Below, one piece after another: positions 12,101 to 24,571 of a stretch of 64,000 nt of DNA. The stretch is from contig CM063114.1 in NCBI GenBank assembly GCA_031841125.1, positions 36,105,574-36,169,573 on the forward strand. The letters run 5' to 3'. This stretch comes from Acanthococcus lagerstroemiae. Its lineage: Eukaryota > Arthropoda > Insecta > Hemiptera > Eriococcidae. Numbering within the stretch: position 1 is the first letter of the stretch; every line of letters begins with the position of its first letter. A model generated the notes under the pieces. It made no database searches and was not told the DNA's origin. It saw only the letters and a program-made list of their open reading frames with translations. Position numbers and translations under genes: made by a program.

Positions 12101-15100
12101 TTTGCTAGAGCCGGATTAACCATTGTCTTTCTTCTCTACCCTCCTCTCGATATTAAACTCTCTGCATACCCCTCCCTCTATCCAAAAATATCCGGAGCTG
12201 GAGCCGAAGTCATCAAAAAATCATTCCAGGGCTAAAAGCGAAACTAGCGCTTTATAAAAATTATTGAAACTCTAGCCAGAGCTGGAGCCTACAAGAAATT
12301 TACTAGAACCGAGAAAATTTTAAAGAATTTTGCTAGAGCTAAATTATTCCAAATTTTTCCGAAGCCAGTGCCAGATCAAGATTGCTTCGGTTTTAATGCC
12401 GGCTCCGGGCTGGGTCCCTGATTAAGAATTCTGTTTTTATAGCAAATTATGAAGTTTATATCGAAGACATCGGGAGGTATCAGAAATATCTGCCAAATAT
12501 TGATATTATCAAAAATTAATATTAATAAAATATCCGTAAAATCAAAAACATCAAAATTTGTTTTCAATTTTTCAGAAATTTAAAATGAATTTCAAAAATT
12601 GTTGACAGATTTTGAATTTAGCTTGGTTTTAAACTGTGTTTTTTGAAAGAAATAAATAAATATCGAAAAAAAAGTAATTTGGGAAAAAGATTATTGAAAA
12701 AAATGTTTGCCTCGTAAAAATTGGTTATTTAAAACACAAGTGTTTATAACAAGTAAAAATCAGTGTTTCCAGCAGCTAATAAAAACATTTGTTCAAAATA
12801 AAAGAAAAACTTTTCTTCATTTTTACGACAGTGATCTTTACATAGATAATATCGAGATAATATCAAAAATACCGGAAAAATATTGATAATATCAAAATAA
12901 TAATCAAGAAATATTAATTTTTCAAAAAGATAAAATAAATTACGAAAAATGCTTACTATCTTTCTTTCTTTTTGCGTAAGTTTAGAGCAATAAAAAAAAC
13001 ACTTTGAATGTTTTTTGTTTTTTTCTTGGAACGTCGTTTTTTCTTAGAGTAGATAAAAAGCATATTTGAGACAAAAAAATTAAAATGTGTAAAAAAAGTT
13101 TTTCATCTTTCTTATTTTTTTAAATCTAAAATTCACATAATGTGTCCATCGTTTTGCCTAAGATCATGATCTGCGTATAATTAACAAAACTAAAAAAATT
13201 ACGTTTTCAGATCGAGAGATCATTTTGGAAAAAAAAAAAGAAAGAAAAAAAAAGAAATTGGCCTCTATGAAAAATGATTTTATGATCTTTTTACTTTTTT
13301 ACCTTTTGATCCCAATTTTTGGTACATTTATTATAATCTTTCTGATTTTATATCATAATCTCAGATCGATTTAAAAACAAGAAAAATACAGTCATTCACA
13401 TCTCGAATTTAATAATTTTTTGAAAACCTTAGATCTCAATTTTTTGTTATTTTTATCTAAATGTTGCGTGATTTTGCCCGTCTCTGTAATGGCGTTGTTA
13501 ATCTCGGTCCACAATCATGATCTGCCGATTGTAGTGAGATCGTTTAAAAATGTGAAAGTATCCCGAATTCCGATCAAAAGATTATTTTGAAAAATGACCA
13601 TTTATCATTTCTGATTATGTATGACTTTTTAGCATATTTATCTTTTTAGGACTGTTCGCCAGTCAGTGGCGTAAATGAGGAGGAGGAAATGATATCTCCT
13701 GAACTAAGAAGGAAAGTAAAATTAAAACTTACATTTTTTTTTGGTCTACTTGCCAAGTCAAAATTTGGTCGAAAAGTAAAATTTAGTGCTTGTCAATTAA
13801 AATTTCGGACCCAAGATTTTCTTGTTGCTTTCCAAATCGAAATTTCAGCGAAGTTGTGCCAATTCGCTGCTGTTTTACCCGATAGATTTTTACCCTCTGC
13901 CCCTCCCACCAGGTGAACATCCTATTGTTGTTTTTGGTCGGTTCTGTTTTTCAGGTTTGGGCTATTTAATTATTTTGAAATGTTTGTTAATTTTAGCAGT
14001 GGTTGTAATCCTGAGTTCGACGGAGTGGGAAAAAGAGCAGAAGGGTAGTGCTCCAAAATTCTGGGACAACTCATTTCCCTCTTCATTTGAAAAATTGCTA
14101 TTGGTTACGATTTCTTCTATATTAGGCATAATAATATAGGCGAAAGCAGTTCCAAAAAACAATTTTGGAGGACATTGATTGGAAAACTGAAAATAGTAAT
14201 GAAAGAGAAAGAGGTGCAAAGTAGTACTCGTCCCCCTCCACTCACGCATTAAGTGACAATGAACGAATGAAGGTTTTTCTTTCTTTTTGCCTCTCTAAAA
14301 ATGTTAGAAAATATCAAAAATATCTGACTATCAAGGAGAAATACAGATTTCTACCGCCGGGTCAAGAGTTATTTTGTAGTTTTAGGATGTTCGTCAGTTT
14401 TGGTCATTTCTTATCTCCTAGGGTGTTTGAGTCATTTTTCTGAGATTGGTATATGTGATCCAATCTTGTCTTTTCTGATAACATCAGGTCATTTTAGGTT
14501 GTTTTTATTTGGGTTTAGGTTATTTTGGTCGTAGTTGGCGGTTTTCGATAATTTTATGGTCGATGTTGGTCGGATTGAATCGGGTTCAGTTACTTTGTGT
14601 GGGTTACCTATGTTGATCACATATTAGGTCATCATCAGCCACGTTTCACTTACTTTATAAATAAGGGTTATCGTCGGCCATTTTTTGATACTTTTGACCA
14701 GACTTGCTTGTTTTCAGTTAGATTCTTTTTCAGATCCAGACTGTTCGCTGCTTTTGGATTAAGTTTTTTGATGTTTGCGTTTTTTGGATAAGCCACCAGT
14801 ATGAGGTTGTAATTAATTTTTACACCATCCGCTTATAGGGGAGGATTGGTGATTTAATCCAAATATTTTCACGTTGTTTTCTTTGCCAACTCCTCAGTTG
14901 CAAATACCCGCCATTCAGATCAAATTTATTTGACGAACTGACCATTTAGAGTCCATTTCTAGACCAGTGCGGGTGGAGTTTCCCACCTTTCCCCCGAGCG
15001 TATCCATTCCTTTCTTGAATTTTAAAGTACGCATGAACGAATATTCAAGATATAGCTAAACTAAAGGAATTTTTTGGTTTCAGTTGAAAAATTATCCATT

Positions 15101-16084
15101 TATTAGGTAGAATTTTATGCGACTTAGTTATTACTCGTAGGAAAATTGATATTTTGCTTTGTCTCTCATAGAAATTTTACAATTTGTTATGTTCATAAGG
15201 CACATCGCCATCACTGAGGTACCTAGTCATTATACACTTTTCATGTATATTGAATGTCATGATCATTCCGCTAATTCTAGAACCCTTCCGGTGCTGAAAA
15301 CGAGATAGTTCGCGAGAGCGAAAAAACGGAAATGGATCTTCCCAGGATTAAATGCAGTTACGATCCTAACTGTAGTTTTGTAAGACCAGGAAACTGGCAA
15401 GGATGGATTCTGGGGTCAATAAGTAGACGTCAGTGCTCCAAATCCAAATCTGGAGAAAAGTCAATTTTTCAGAAAGGACACTTGAGCTTAGTAAAATTAG
15501 ATAGGAAATGGGATTTTGGAAAACGACAGTATCGAAGGTTCCCTTGTGGAATATTAATGATAGTGGTCCCCTTAATAACCCCCCCCCCCGAAAAACCGCA
15601 AGTCTTAAATGGCTTACTAAATTTTTAGGGGTAAGTGGAGGTATAAGTCCTAAAATTGGTTTTTCGCGAAAATATAGAGAACTATAAAATTTAGGATAAA
15701 TTGTTTCAAACAAAAAATATTCCTCACTTGATTTCTCACTGAAAAGATTCTTTGTAGTTTTTCCATAACTGCTTTCGAAATATCATTAATAGGGGGTAGA
15801 AAATGACCCATATTCCACCATGCATTAACACGGCCTTACAGGAAAAAATACAGTTTTTTCATCATTAATTGTATTGTCCTTATTGACTTCAACAGAAAAA
15901 ATGCTCTTGCCTGTGGATCCGCTTCTGTGCATTACTACCCACGTTTCCTTGAGGTTTCTTCCTCCCCCTCTTCGTGTCCTTAGACTTTGAAATTTATGTT
16001 TTCCAGTGTTTTTCCAGTATAAAAAATGAATTTTCCGTTACAACAGTGAAACTGTCGTCATTATGCATTGTCAAATCGAAATAC
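9121..16084. other. FAR intron 3, central part: low-complexity AT-rich DNA
   Basis: No coding exon recognised. About 11650-13650 is AT-rich with recurrent GATCAT/AGATCATTTT motifs. About 12040-12420 repeats a degenerate GAGCTGGAGCC motif. About 14360-14800 is a G/T-rich degenerate repeat with TTTTGGTC- and TTAGGTTATTTTGG-like words, the complement of the CCAAAA-rich stretches at 25.7-26.9 and 29.6-30.3 kb. Confidence 0.45.
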
Positions 16085-17110
16085 CACGTCAGAAGGTTTC
16101 AAGGTCACAAAATTTTGATTTTCTTTTGACTAAAACTTTAAAATTGTGGTACCTCAAAGAGAGCGGAGTTTCAAAATTTCCATATAATGCAATGAACGTA
16201 CCTTTTCACAGATTTCAAGGGTTTCTAAATTAATTTCTGGTAATGATTTACCCCTAATTTCAAAATTATGGTGCCTTGGAGGAACGAGGGTTCAGTAGTT
16301 TCAATTATGCCATATAGGTATCGTTCGATGAACTCGTTTTCAAAGTTCATCTTGCTCTAAAATGAAGGGGGGGGGTGATAATGCGAAGTGAAGATTGCAG
16401 CTGTCAGAGGAGGGCAGGAGGTTAGAGGTAATGAATTTCATAAAATGTAGAATGAATATCAATTCTTAGGTGACTATGGTTTGAGATCCATCTTCAGTAT
16501 TATTTCGACTCCCACTCGAAAATTATGGCATTTACAGTGGACAGAGGAGGAAAAACTTGAAATTATCTCATGCATACATCTTATATAGAAGTGTTACGAC
16601 TCAATAGACTCAAAAGATTGCATTTTTGTCGTAAAGGAATTATGCATATCCATGCAGTATAGTTCCCAAGCAGGGAAATAAAGTATGGCGTTTACAGAAT
16701 TATTAATTTACTACTTCTAGATCGTCTGTCCGCTGTAAGAACAATATTCGAGTGGAGGTCGAAATAATTCTGCAGATGGATATCGAAACCATAGAAACCT
16801 GAGAACTAATATTCATGCTGCATTTTATGAAATTTATGCCCTACAACTTCCTCTTCTCCGTTGAATGCTACAATTTTCACTGTGCATATGATGGTAGTTA
16901 TTATTGTCGCATGTATACGAACCTCCCCCATCATGAAAGCCACATATTTTTATATTAGGGTGAAACAGACTTCGAAAACGAGTTTAACGACCTTGAAAAC
17001 CTACAAAACAGTACCCATATTGCATAATGTGAAAATTTTGAAACTCCGCCCTTACCAGTTATCGCTAATTACAAGTAGAATTTAAATCTGTGACCTTGAA
17101 ACTCCCGCAT
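16085..17110. repeat. Mirror-image satellite locus 1 (family A monomers, minus then plus)
   Basis: The left half carries family A blocks in minus orientation (GTGGTACCTCAAAG, ATTATGGTGCC). The right half carries them in plus orientation (CCTTGAAAACCTACAA, ATGCTACAATTTTC). The arms pair: about 16434-16548 and about 16727-16838 are about 80% identical as inverted repeats. Both contain a GAATATYAATTCTYAGG-like block, CTATGGTTT, ATCCATCT and TATTTCGAC, centred near 16636. The outer blocks with TTTCAAGGTCAC pair too. Confidence 0.75.
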
Positions 17111-17284
17111 CTAGTATTTAGATTCGCAGATACGTGCTGATGAAAGCTTCAAAAGTTGTAATGAAAAATTAATTTTTTATACTAAAAAAGCACTGAAAAC
17201 ACAAATGTCAAAGTGCTGTATCTAAGGGCCATGGGAAAGGGAAAAGGAAAAAGCTTTGAGTATGTGTGGCTAAGAATGTATAGA

Positions 17285-17480
17285 AATGGATCCACGGGCG
17301 ATTTGCATCCCTTCTGTTCGCTAAAGTCGATGAGAAAGAAAAATGCTGAAAACACTGTTTTTTTTTAAATTATTAATTTTTTTAAAGGCCCGTGTTAATA
17401 TACACTAAAATAGCGGTCATTTTCAACCCCCTATGTATGGCATTTCGAAGGCAGTTATGAATAAACTAATGAATCTTTTT
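17285..17480 (+). repeat. Dispersed repeat family B, another copy
   Basis: GATTTGCATCCCTTCTGTTC, GTCGATGAGAAAGAAAAATG, GGCCCGTGTTAATATA and TTTTCAACCCCCT follow the block order of the copies at 2.6-4.1 kb. Confidence 0.6.
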
Positions 17481-18515
17481 GGGAAATCGAGTGAGAAAAA
17501 ATTTTTGTTTTGAAACAGTTTATCCTAAATTTAATAGTTTTCGATATTTTCGCAAAAAACCAATTTGGAGGTTTCAACCCTCCTAAAAAATTTAGCAAGC
17601 CAGTTAAGGCTGTGGTTCTTTTTTTTTTTTTAATCATTAGGGAGATTACTATGAATAATATATTTCACAAAAAACCTTGGATACCATTCGCCCCCCCCCC
17701 ATTTGCTAATTTTAATGAGCTACGTTGATGGTTTTGTGTACAAGATATAGGCAGCTGAACACAATATTCTGGAGCTTTTTATACCTAATTCAAGTCTACT
17801 TACGTCATAGCAAACTTAATAAAAGTAAATAATAAGGACATTAAAGAAAAAAACGTCATGTTTTTCAATTGTTGCTTGGCAGGATATCGGATTTTTCTTT
17901 GCAGTCGTTTAGATTTAAATGCTTTAAATAATTATTTAAAAAAACTTTATATTTTCACGTTTCCGTGGTATGACAGGTCGAGCCAATAAATTACATGAGT
18001 CATTATCAGACAATTCGACTGTCAATAATGAGTTTATTGTTTAAAATTCAGACTTTTCCACGAACGGAAATCGTACAAGTGGAAAATACGATACTTTTGA
18101 CAAGTGCTCGATTTTGAGACGTTTCCACCCTCGGCACAACAAGATCGAGAATAAGAGCTTTAACGAGCTTTATAGTGAACCAGTTCTGATAAACGATTAA
18201 TATTTATATCAACTGGAGTGTTTAATAAACAGTTATGAAGGCAGTGGCATGTAGAATAATTACGTATTATCCAGAACTTTTATAATATGAATCAGGAAAT
18301 TATCATCACCTTGGACTGGGTTACAACAGTTACAAGATATTTGATTAACGTTTGAATAGTGGAAAAAACCTTGCTTTACGAACACACTTGACCAGGGTGA
18401 CTTTTTTACTTTATTTACCCGATTCCGTGATACTGTGATGAAATTTACTGTACGACTTCATCTCGAAATAAATCGAGAGCAGGTATCGATAAATTGGAAA
18501 TCATCGTAAACTTAC
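17481..18515. other. Intron sequence, nothing recognised
   Basis: C-run near 17691-17700. No feature I can support before the exon 3 donor. Confidence 0.45.
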
Positions 18516-18661
18516 TTCGGCGTTTCCAGGTCCAACTCATCTTCGGACATGATTTTAACCTTCTGTATCACGTCTTCGTAATTGTCTGGCATCTTGTAAA
18601 ATTTTTCTTCCACCTCTAGGCGAGGACAAAATGAATACGCGGTGGACACGTGCATTATTAC
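18516..18661 (-). CDS. FAR exon 3: HVSTAY segment
   Basis: This exon encodes residues 204-251 plus two bases of codon 252. It starts VIMHVSTAYSFCPRLEVEEK, which contains the HVSTAY motif that precedes the catalytic Tyr in SDR-type fatty acyl-CoA reductases. It ends ...EDELDLETP followed by a split AA/G codon. The acceptor is TTCGCAG|GTA at 18662/18661 and the donor is CCGAA|GTAAGT at 18516/18515 (phase 2). It is too short to show up as a long ORF and was found from the protein order. The neighbouring exons are 4.3 kb upstream and 13.9 kb downstream. The polypyrimidine tract before the acceptor is poor, and repeat-like sequence lies only about 20 bases beyond it. Confidence 0.9.
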
Positions 18662-18679
18662 CTGCGAACCGATAAAATT

Positions 18680-18945
18680 GTTGAGAGATTATTGCGCTTA
18701 TTGGAAACGCAGGAGGCATCGTATTTGATTCACGGTCGGGGGCGTGCTTCTCTTCCGGGGTGGTGGCGCGAAACATGTAGAAGGGACTCCATCTCCGAAA
18801 GGCAGTGGCGGCAACTTGCAGTTGGTGCTGCGTCTGCTACACGCTTCAGTTTTCTCACTTCCACCCTCTACTTGACCAATAATAATAACAGCTTTATTTT
18901 GTGCGAGCAGTTGGCACAAAATCAAATCACGTTTTAACATACCCT
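18680..18945. other. GC-richer, repeat-like segment beside exon 3
   Basis: The base composition is clearly less AT-rich than the flanks (GGTCGGGGGCGTGCTTC, GGGGTGGTGGCGCGAAAC). On the minus strand it runs from TGTTAAAACG, through an AATAAAGC and ATTATTATT stretch, to CTCAACA. That is loosely LTR- or SINE-like, but I found no target-site duplication, so I leave it unclassified. Confidence 0.3.
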
Positions 18946-19794
18946 AATTATACTGGTCCACCGAACCCCTACTTAAATAGCCCTCAGTTGGGCATAACAT
19001 GTCTCCCTAACCAATTTCCAGGTTTTTGGTTTACAGTAATTCTCGTCCATAGTCTTCTCACCCTTCTTACTAACTCATCTTCACATCTCATACGCGGTCT
19101 GTCTCTTTTTCTCTTATTGTTATAGGGGGTCCACTTGGTTAAAAACGATCAACTGAAATTGTGACATGACAGAAAGTGAAGTACGTTGGAACTCTCAGTA
19201 TAGCCCTGTAGCGTTAGTATTTTTTTAATAGAGGTACAAAAATTTAAGTGGAAAAGTGGAGGGGAAGTAGTTTTTGTCTGACAAAGAAGAGTCAATAAGC
19301 AAAAATTCTCCAACATCTGGTGTCTGAAATCTATTAAGAATCATTTTCTTATTACCTTATATTTTTTTTTTGTTTCTCATTTCCTTAATTTTTTTTAATG
19401 TACAAATTGCTCACTTTCATGGGATTCTTACATCTTGTTTCTCGTCTTATGAAAGTGGCGAGTTCTTGTTGCTTATAATTCCTTAAAGGAACAGGTACAT
19501 CTTAAAAGTAATACACTATGCTACACTTAATTCTACTTATAATTTACCCTTCTTTCCTAGTCAGTTCTATTTTCGACTTCAAGAATTATTTCTACATATT
19601 TTTTTATTCTGAAAAATTTTTATTTTTTCATGATGCCTTTTTCCAACTCAGTGATGTTATATATTTTTTTTTAAATTTCTCTAGTTTTCTGCAGTCTCTG
19701 AAGGTATGGTTTGGGGTGGTTTTCCTCTTTACAGAATTCCCTGCATGTACCATCTTTAACTATTTTAAATATTTGTTTGTCAATATGCATGTGG
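18946..19794. other. Intron 2, nothing recognised
   Basis: T-rich sequence. No exon or repeat that I can name. Confidence 0.45.
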
Positions 19795-20395
19795 CAGGTA
19801 AAAATCCTTAAGTACCTGTGCTTAAGTATGTTCCTCCTATTCAGTCTACACTAGTACGAATAGAAGTCCTTAAGTATCAGTATTAAAGAACGCAGTGATG
19901 TACATCCTTAGATACCTATATTTAAGGAAATCCTTAATTTATCTTCATTCAGTGCGACAGCTAATAATAGATAACGCCACGAGGTTACTACGTGAGTGAT
20001 TGCCGATGAATGCAAAAATCTATATACACTGTCTATACTGTAAAGGTTTAAAGAAGACAAAAAAAAAGTTTGGAAAAAGTCAGGAATTTATATTTTTCCA
20101 TTCTTGTAGACACCTTGTCAAGGGTGTGATTGCAGAAATCCTTACCAGTATTTGAAAAAATCCAATGCGGCAAACAAAAACTAAAAGTCCTTAAATACCC
20201 GTATTTAAGATTCTTTACGTGATTAATTAAAAAGACACCTCACCTGTCCTTCCTATTCAATTGATTGCCTCCAACAATTATAAGCTTCCTTTACACTAGT
20301 TGCTCTGATGATATTTGCTCATCAGCTTACCTCAATTCAATGCGACAGATGAAAATTATTCAGTACCAGTATTTGAGGATGTTACTATTTTGAAT
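19795..20395. repeat. Cluster of palindromic TCCTTAAATACCNGTATTTAAGGA-like motifs
   Basis: At least six imperfect copies, near 19802, 19868, 19907, 20139, 20189 and 20368. The best is AAGTCCTTAAATACCCGTAT followed by TTAAGA. A second block, TTCARTGCGACAG, recurs at about 19949 and 20337, so the cluster looks like a few diverged copies of a longer unit. Confidence 0.6.
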
Positions 20396-21240
20396 AATCC
20401 CGTCTCCAAATAAATTTTTAAAAAAACTACAAAGCTTTAGACCGATTGGATGAGTGGAATTCGTACTACAAGCTCCCTTTCGTTCTTATGGGAAACACAC
20501 ATCGAGTTTTGACTTTTGTTCCACACTAAATTTCCCTCCTATATTCACCAGGATCAAAGCCCGTAAATCAAACAATAGAACATTAGCTATCAGATTCGGG
20601 TTGTGACATTGGAAAATAAGTCTTTTGCTTTCAACTTTTAGATTTTAATAAAATGTTCAATTTTCTCAAATTGCAGGCTCTCGGTCGAACAGAGAATCTA
20701 GTAAAAACAGAATAGTCATTGAAATTCGAAATTCAGCGTTTGCAACCAACTTTCAGATTTTCGAAATGTCTTCCACATTTCAGCTTTGTTTCAATCCTTT
20801 CAGATAAAGTTCGATACTCATCAGCTCGAAACCTTCGGTTTTCTGACAGAAGCCCAGGGTACTCCATTTTCAGAAACGAAATTTGACTTTCATTTTGGGG
20901 AGGTGGAGAAAAAAAATTGGCCGACAAATATTTTTTTTTTAAATTAAAAATTCACCGGCAAAATTTTTAAAAAATAAAAAATTTGCCGATTTCTTAATCA
21001 AAATATTTTTAATTTAAAAAATAAATAGGCTAATAAATAAACAAACAAACATTCGTAGAAAATGAAAAATTCAAATGAACAGTTTCAAAATTGGCTGACT
21101 ACCAAATTATGGGTGTGGGGTGTTTCAACCCCCCACACCCCTTATTGTTTTTTGTGTTAAAGACGTATACACCATTAATTATTAGCCACACTAATATATA
21201 AAGTAAATAACGAATATCATGCGGGGAGGGGAGGGTTCAA
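20396..21240. other. Intron 2, nothing recognised
   Basis: AT-rich. A short hairpin of CCCCACACCC against GGGTGTGGGG lies near 21112-21142. Confidence 0.4.
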
Positions 21241-21510
21241 GCATGAACGGGGAGGCTTACCTCAACGTCGAAAATTGTTCATCAGTTGAAACTGCCGTCT
21301 TTAGTATCGCAATGCACAATGGGAGTTTCTTAGGCAACTGTATTCGCTTTTGATACTCATCTAAGTGTGAATTCTACTCAAGGGAGGCCGCAACCTCGAA
21401 AATTGTTCTCCAGTAAAAACTCTCTTCAGTAGTGTTCGTCTGTTTTCTGAGCTGCTGATTTCGTTTTTGATATTGTTTTGAGTGTAACACCTATCTCTAT
21501 GACAGCACAG
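21241..21510 (+). repeat. Diverged tandem duplication of ~130 bp
   Basis: Two adjacent units share GGGAGGC, a TCGAAAATTGTTC block (at about 21268 and 21398), a TTCGYTTTTGATA block and AGTGT, in the same order. Confidence 0.55.
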
Positions 21511-21766
21511 AGCCGTGACCTGGAATCTTATAACCTATCATAAACTAGCTTCAGTTACAGAGGCGGAGAAACCTGATGGCCAGGGAGCGAATGCTCCCTT
21601 GCGAGGGTTCCAAGCACGTTAGCCTGGAATGGGGCCCTCCTTTTCTTAATGAAATCGACAAAACTTCGAAAATGGAATTTGGAAGTGGTCTCCTAGGCTA
21701 TTTCGTTTCACCAGCCCGCCCCTCTTCAGTTATTTCAGTTAAACTCATCAGAATGTCAACTTTCGT

Positions 21767-21946
21767 TAGACCAGCTGGAAACAACCGAGTATGGAAATCC
21801 GCCATTTTGAGTCCAACCGCGCCCGTCGATGCCGAATTGATCACCCAGTACGCTCCGCTAGCTCCGCATAGTCGGATTCAGCATCGACGGGCGCGGTTGG
21901 ACTCAAGATGGCGGATGTCCATACTCGGTTGTTTCCAGGTGCTCTA
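21767..21946. mobile_element. Fold-back MITE with near-identical inverted arms (180 bp)
   Basis: The arms 21775-21832 and 21881-21938 match as inverted repeats with about 2 differences over 58 bases (CTGGAAACAACCGAGTATGG inward). The similarity extends outward to TAGA and inward past GATGC. The element is flanked by the direct repeat CTTTCGT at 21760-21766 and 21947-21953; 8 bp if the shared A is counted. TAGA-type ends with a 7-8-bp duplication suggest a hAT-like origin. No coding capacity. Confidence 0.85.
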
Positions 21947-21953
21947 CTTTCGT

Positions 21954-23008
21954 CACATTGTAAAACTGGTTATCTGAACAGCTGTCTTGATTTTTAGAAT
22001 ATTTTTCACATTTTTTTCATTTTAAAGGTGAAACACGAACATGCGATTCTATACCACAAATACCTCGGGAAAAAAACCGGCATAATGAAGATAAAATACT
22101 AAAACTGAGTGGGTACTATATCTATAAATCCTAATGGCTTTGACCCAAGCGACACCGAAGCATTAATGAACTGCTACTACTATTAATATATGGTCCTGTC
22201 GCTTATGTTACTTTTATTTTATAAATGAAATGACTTCATTGAAAATTATGCACAAAAATTACTTTTTACAACGAAATTTAGGTAGGCCTTATTAAGTGCT
22301 GTTGGCATGTAATAAGGCCCACTAAGCCCTTTTTTTTCTTCAAAGTTTATTGGTGAGTAATTAGAAACTTCAAAACTAGTATTTTGGGTGGGGAGGGGTC
22401 TGCTCAAGAAATTGGAGCAGCTACCCCCTTCAGTTTCACTTTTGGGGCCACGTCAGACACCATTTGTCATTCATGGGCCTTATTCGTACCCTAGGCCTTA
22501 TTATGCCTTTTCTTAGGTCATGTATAGAAATTAGAGAACTAGTTCCAGGGTACACGTTAACGCGAGTATTATGAAACTCGGAAATCAATCCACTTACTCG
22601 AAAACCCATTCAATGACTGCAATCGAAGATGGTATAGACGATGGTAAATTAGGAATTTCCAAGGTACAACTCCGTGTTCAACTCAAAGCTATGACAAATA
22701 CGAACTGAGTGACTCCCAGAAAAACCATTGCTACATGCGGATAGTTTTTGCTGATTACAACTTTTAAGGTGGTTCCATATAGCGCGACAGAAGCAGGGTT
22801 CACACTTAGAACAATAACCCCATTGGGATACTATTGAAGACAGATTTTGTTAATAATTCTCGAGATCACGGCTTCCCTATGGCTCCGCAGAGTAGAAGTT
22901 GCACATTAATCGCCGAAATTCCGATCTCATTCCGGAATGAGGGTGCTGGTGGCGTGGACCTTGGGAAATTCCACGTTCAAGCAAAGAGAAATCGTAGAAT
23001 ATATTTAC
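21954..23008. other. Intron 2, right part
   Basis: No exon. The word GGCCTTATT or its complement AATAAGGCC occurs four times in both orientations between about 22281 and 22515, which may be a diverged inverted repeat. Confidence 0.4.
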
Positions 23009-23257
23009 CTTCAAATTTTTGACCGTTTTAGCCAGCTTTAAAATTTCTCTCGTGCCGAGTACGTTGATTCCCACGGCTATGTTTAGTTTTTCGTCAAATC
23101 GCACAGTTGCAGCGCTATGGAAGATTATGTTTACTTCGTCTGAAAGTTTTTGTTTGTCCTCATCCGACAAGCCGAAGCCGGGCTGTTCCAAGTTACCGTT
23201 CATAACCGACACTTTGTGATAAAATTTAGGAACTTCATGTTTGAGTCTTCTGAAGAG
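23009..23257 (-). CDS. FAR exon 2: central Rossmann-fold segment
   Basis: This exon encodes residues 121-203, starting LFRRLKHEVPKFYHKV and running through GLSDEDKQKL, IIFHSAATVRFDE (residues 164-176) and INVLGTREILKLA. That series is characteristic of the extended-SDR domain of fatty acyl-CoA reductases. The acceptor is TGATTTCAG|CTC at 23258/23257 and the donor is AAG|GTAAAT at 23009/23008, both phase 0; 249 bases make exactly 83 codons. Exon 1 ends ...DDIFQDR and this exon opens with LFRRL, reproducing the usual FAR order. An upstream intron of 37.2 kb separates it from exon 1. The open frame continues past the donor for about 40 codons, but that tail has no family similarity and is taken as intron. 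Confidence 0.93.
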
Positions 23258-23530
23258 CTGAAATCAGAACAAAACGAGGTTTTCATTAAATACGCAACAC
23301 ATATTGAGCTCATAAATCATTCATTAATATCAATAGTAGTCATAAGCGCGAATAGCCGACCTGGACTGTGGGGCTTGTACAAAAATTCTTTCACCGTTAT
23401 AATTTTTTATTTTTTAGGAGGGGGGGGTGGTTAGAGGATTTGGGGTCAATCCCGTACGTCTTCCTTCTGTGCGCGCAGTAGTGAAACCGGCCGGGTATTT
23501 TTATTCAGATTTTTTTATTTATAATCTCGA

Positions 23531-23608
23531 CCAGGGATGCCAGCATTTCCACCAGGGATGCCAGCATTTCCACCAGGGATGCCAACACGTCCACCAGGGA
23601 TGCCGACG
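23531..23608 (+). repeat. 21-bp minisatellite, ~3.7 copies
   Basis: Units start at 23531, 23552, 23573 and 23594, each beginning CCAGGGATGCCAGCATTTCC or a variant. The first two are identical and later units diverge. In one frame it reads as repeats of QGCQHFH, but no gene signal surrounds it. Confidence 0.9.
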
Positions 23609-24537
23609 GACTTTTAATCGATTATTACGTTCATTAGAGTTGAGTAATCATTCGAACTCGGTTTAGGTTTACCAAATAATAACTACTTGAAAGTTTGATA
23701 TCCGATGTTTTGTAACATAACCGAATGATATAATTAAATGCGTTTTTTAAACCTATTCAATCTGTAAAGAAAACCGTATACATAGCTGCCTCGAGCATTA
23801 TTGTGAAAAAATGAGAACCAAGTGTGGTTAGTTGTTTAGCTATATAATAGAGCTGCGTATATTTCACAAAAGTTCCTTCTTAATTGGTGTAATCGAAGTA
23901 TTCACTCCATTTTACTGGTAGTAAACCGTAGCAATCGCTCGAGTGATGAGACATGTGCATCTGGGAACCGGTTGCAATTTCAGTGGCAAATATTTGCGAA
24001 TGTATACGGTTGCGCGTGTGCTATCGTTCATCGTAAATATTTTTCAGGTGCAACACTTATAAACTCGTTTTTCTCAGAACTTTCAAATGTAGAGCATTCA
24101 CCGAAAAATATTTGTGGAGTTAGAATACATTCCTCCTCATGAGTACAAATAAACATGTCTAATTGTTTTGCATAGTTTTATAGAAGTAATGAAAAGAAAA
24201 TTGACGATTACAAGGAAATTGAGGATTTCTCAGCTTCCGGTCTAGACTGTACGGTGTTGTCTTTTAAGACCTGAAATTTTTGAAGCTATAATATGCATTA
24301 CGTAATCATCGATCAAAGCAAGACCACTGGGGTACTGCTCCGCGGTAACATGATTTGTTTCTAGTAAAAATAAAACTCCATTTTTACCCCTTCCACTAGC
24401 GGAAATCAGCCCCTCCAAAAGTTTGATTTGGCTTCTTCCAAAAAAATTTCTTTGCCCTTCCTGACAGAGGCTGATAACGGCCCTGCACCAAAATGCGCGC
24501 CGCCGAATCATTTTTGAACGAAGGTGGACTCGGAACA

Positions 24538-24571
<34 letters not shown>

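Noticed and set aside
18680..18945. Solo LTR (TGTTAAAACG to CTCAACA on the minus strand)
   Set aside because: The TGT/ACA ends and AATAAA are suggestive, but the flanks show no target-site duplication and the right edge nearly touches the exon 3 acceptor.
21576..21977. 133-codon plus-strand open frame
   Set aside because: It runs through the fold-back MITE at 21767-21946, so it cannot be an ancestral coding frame.
23427..23666. Short repeat protein QGCQHFH over the 21-bp minisatellite
   Set aside because: A 21-bp period keeps any frame open by itself; there is no other gene evidence.
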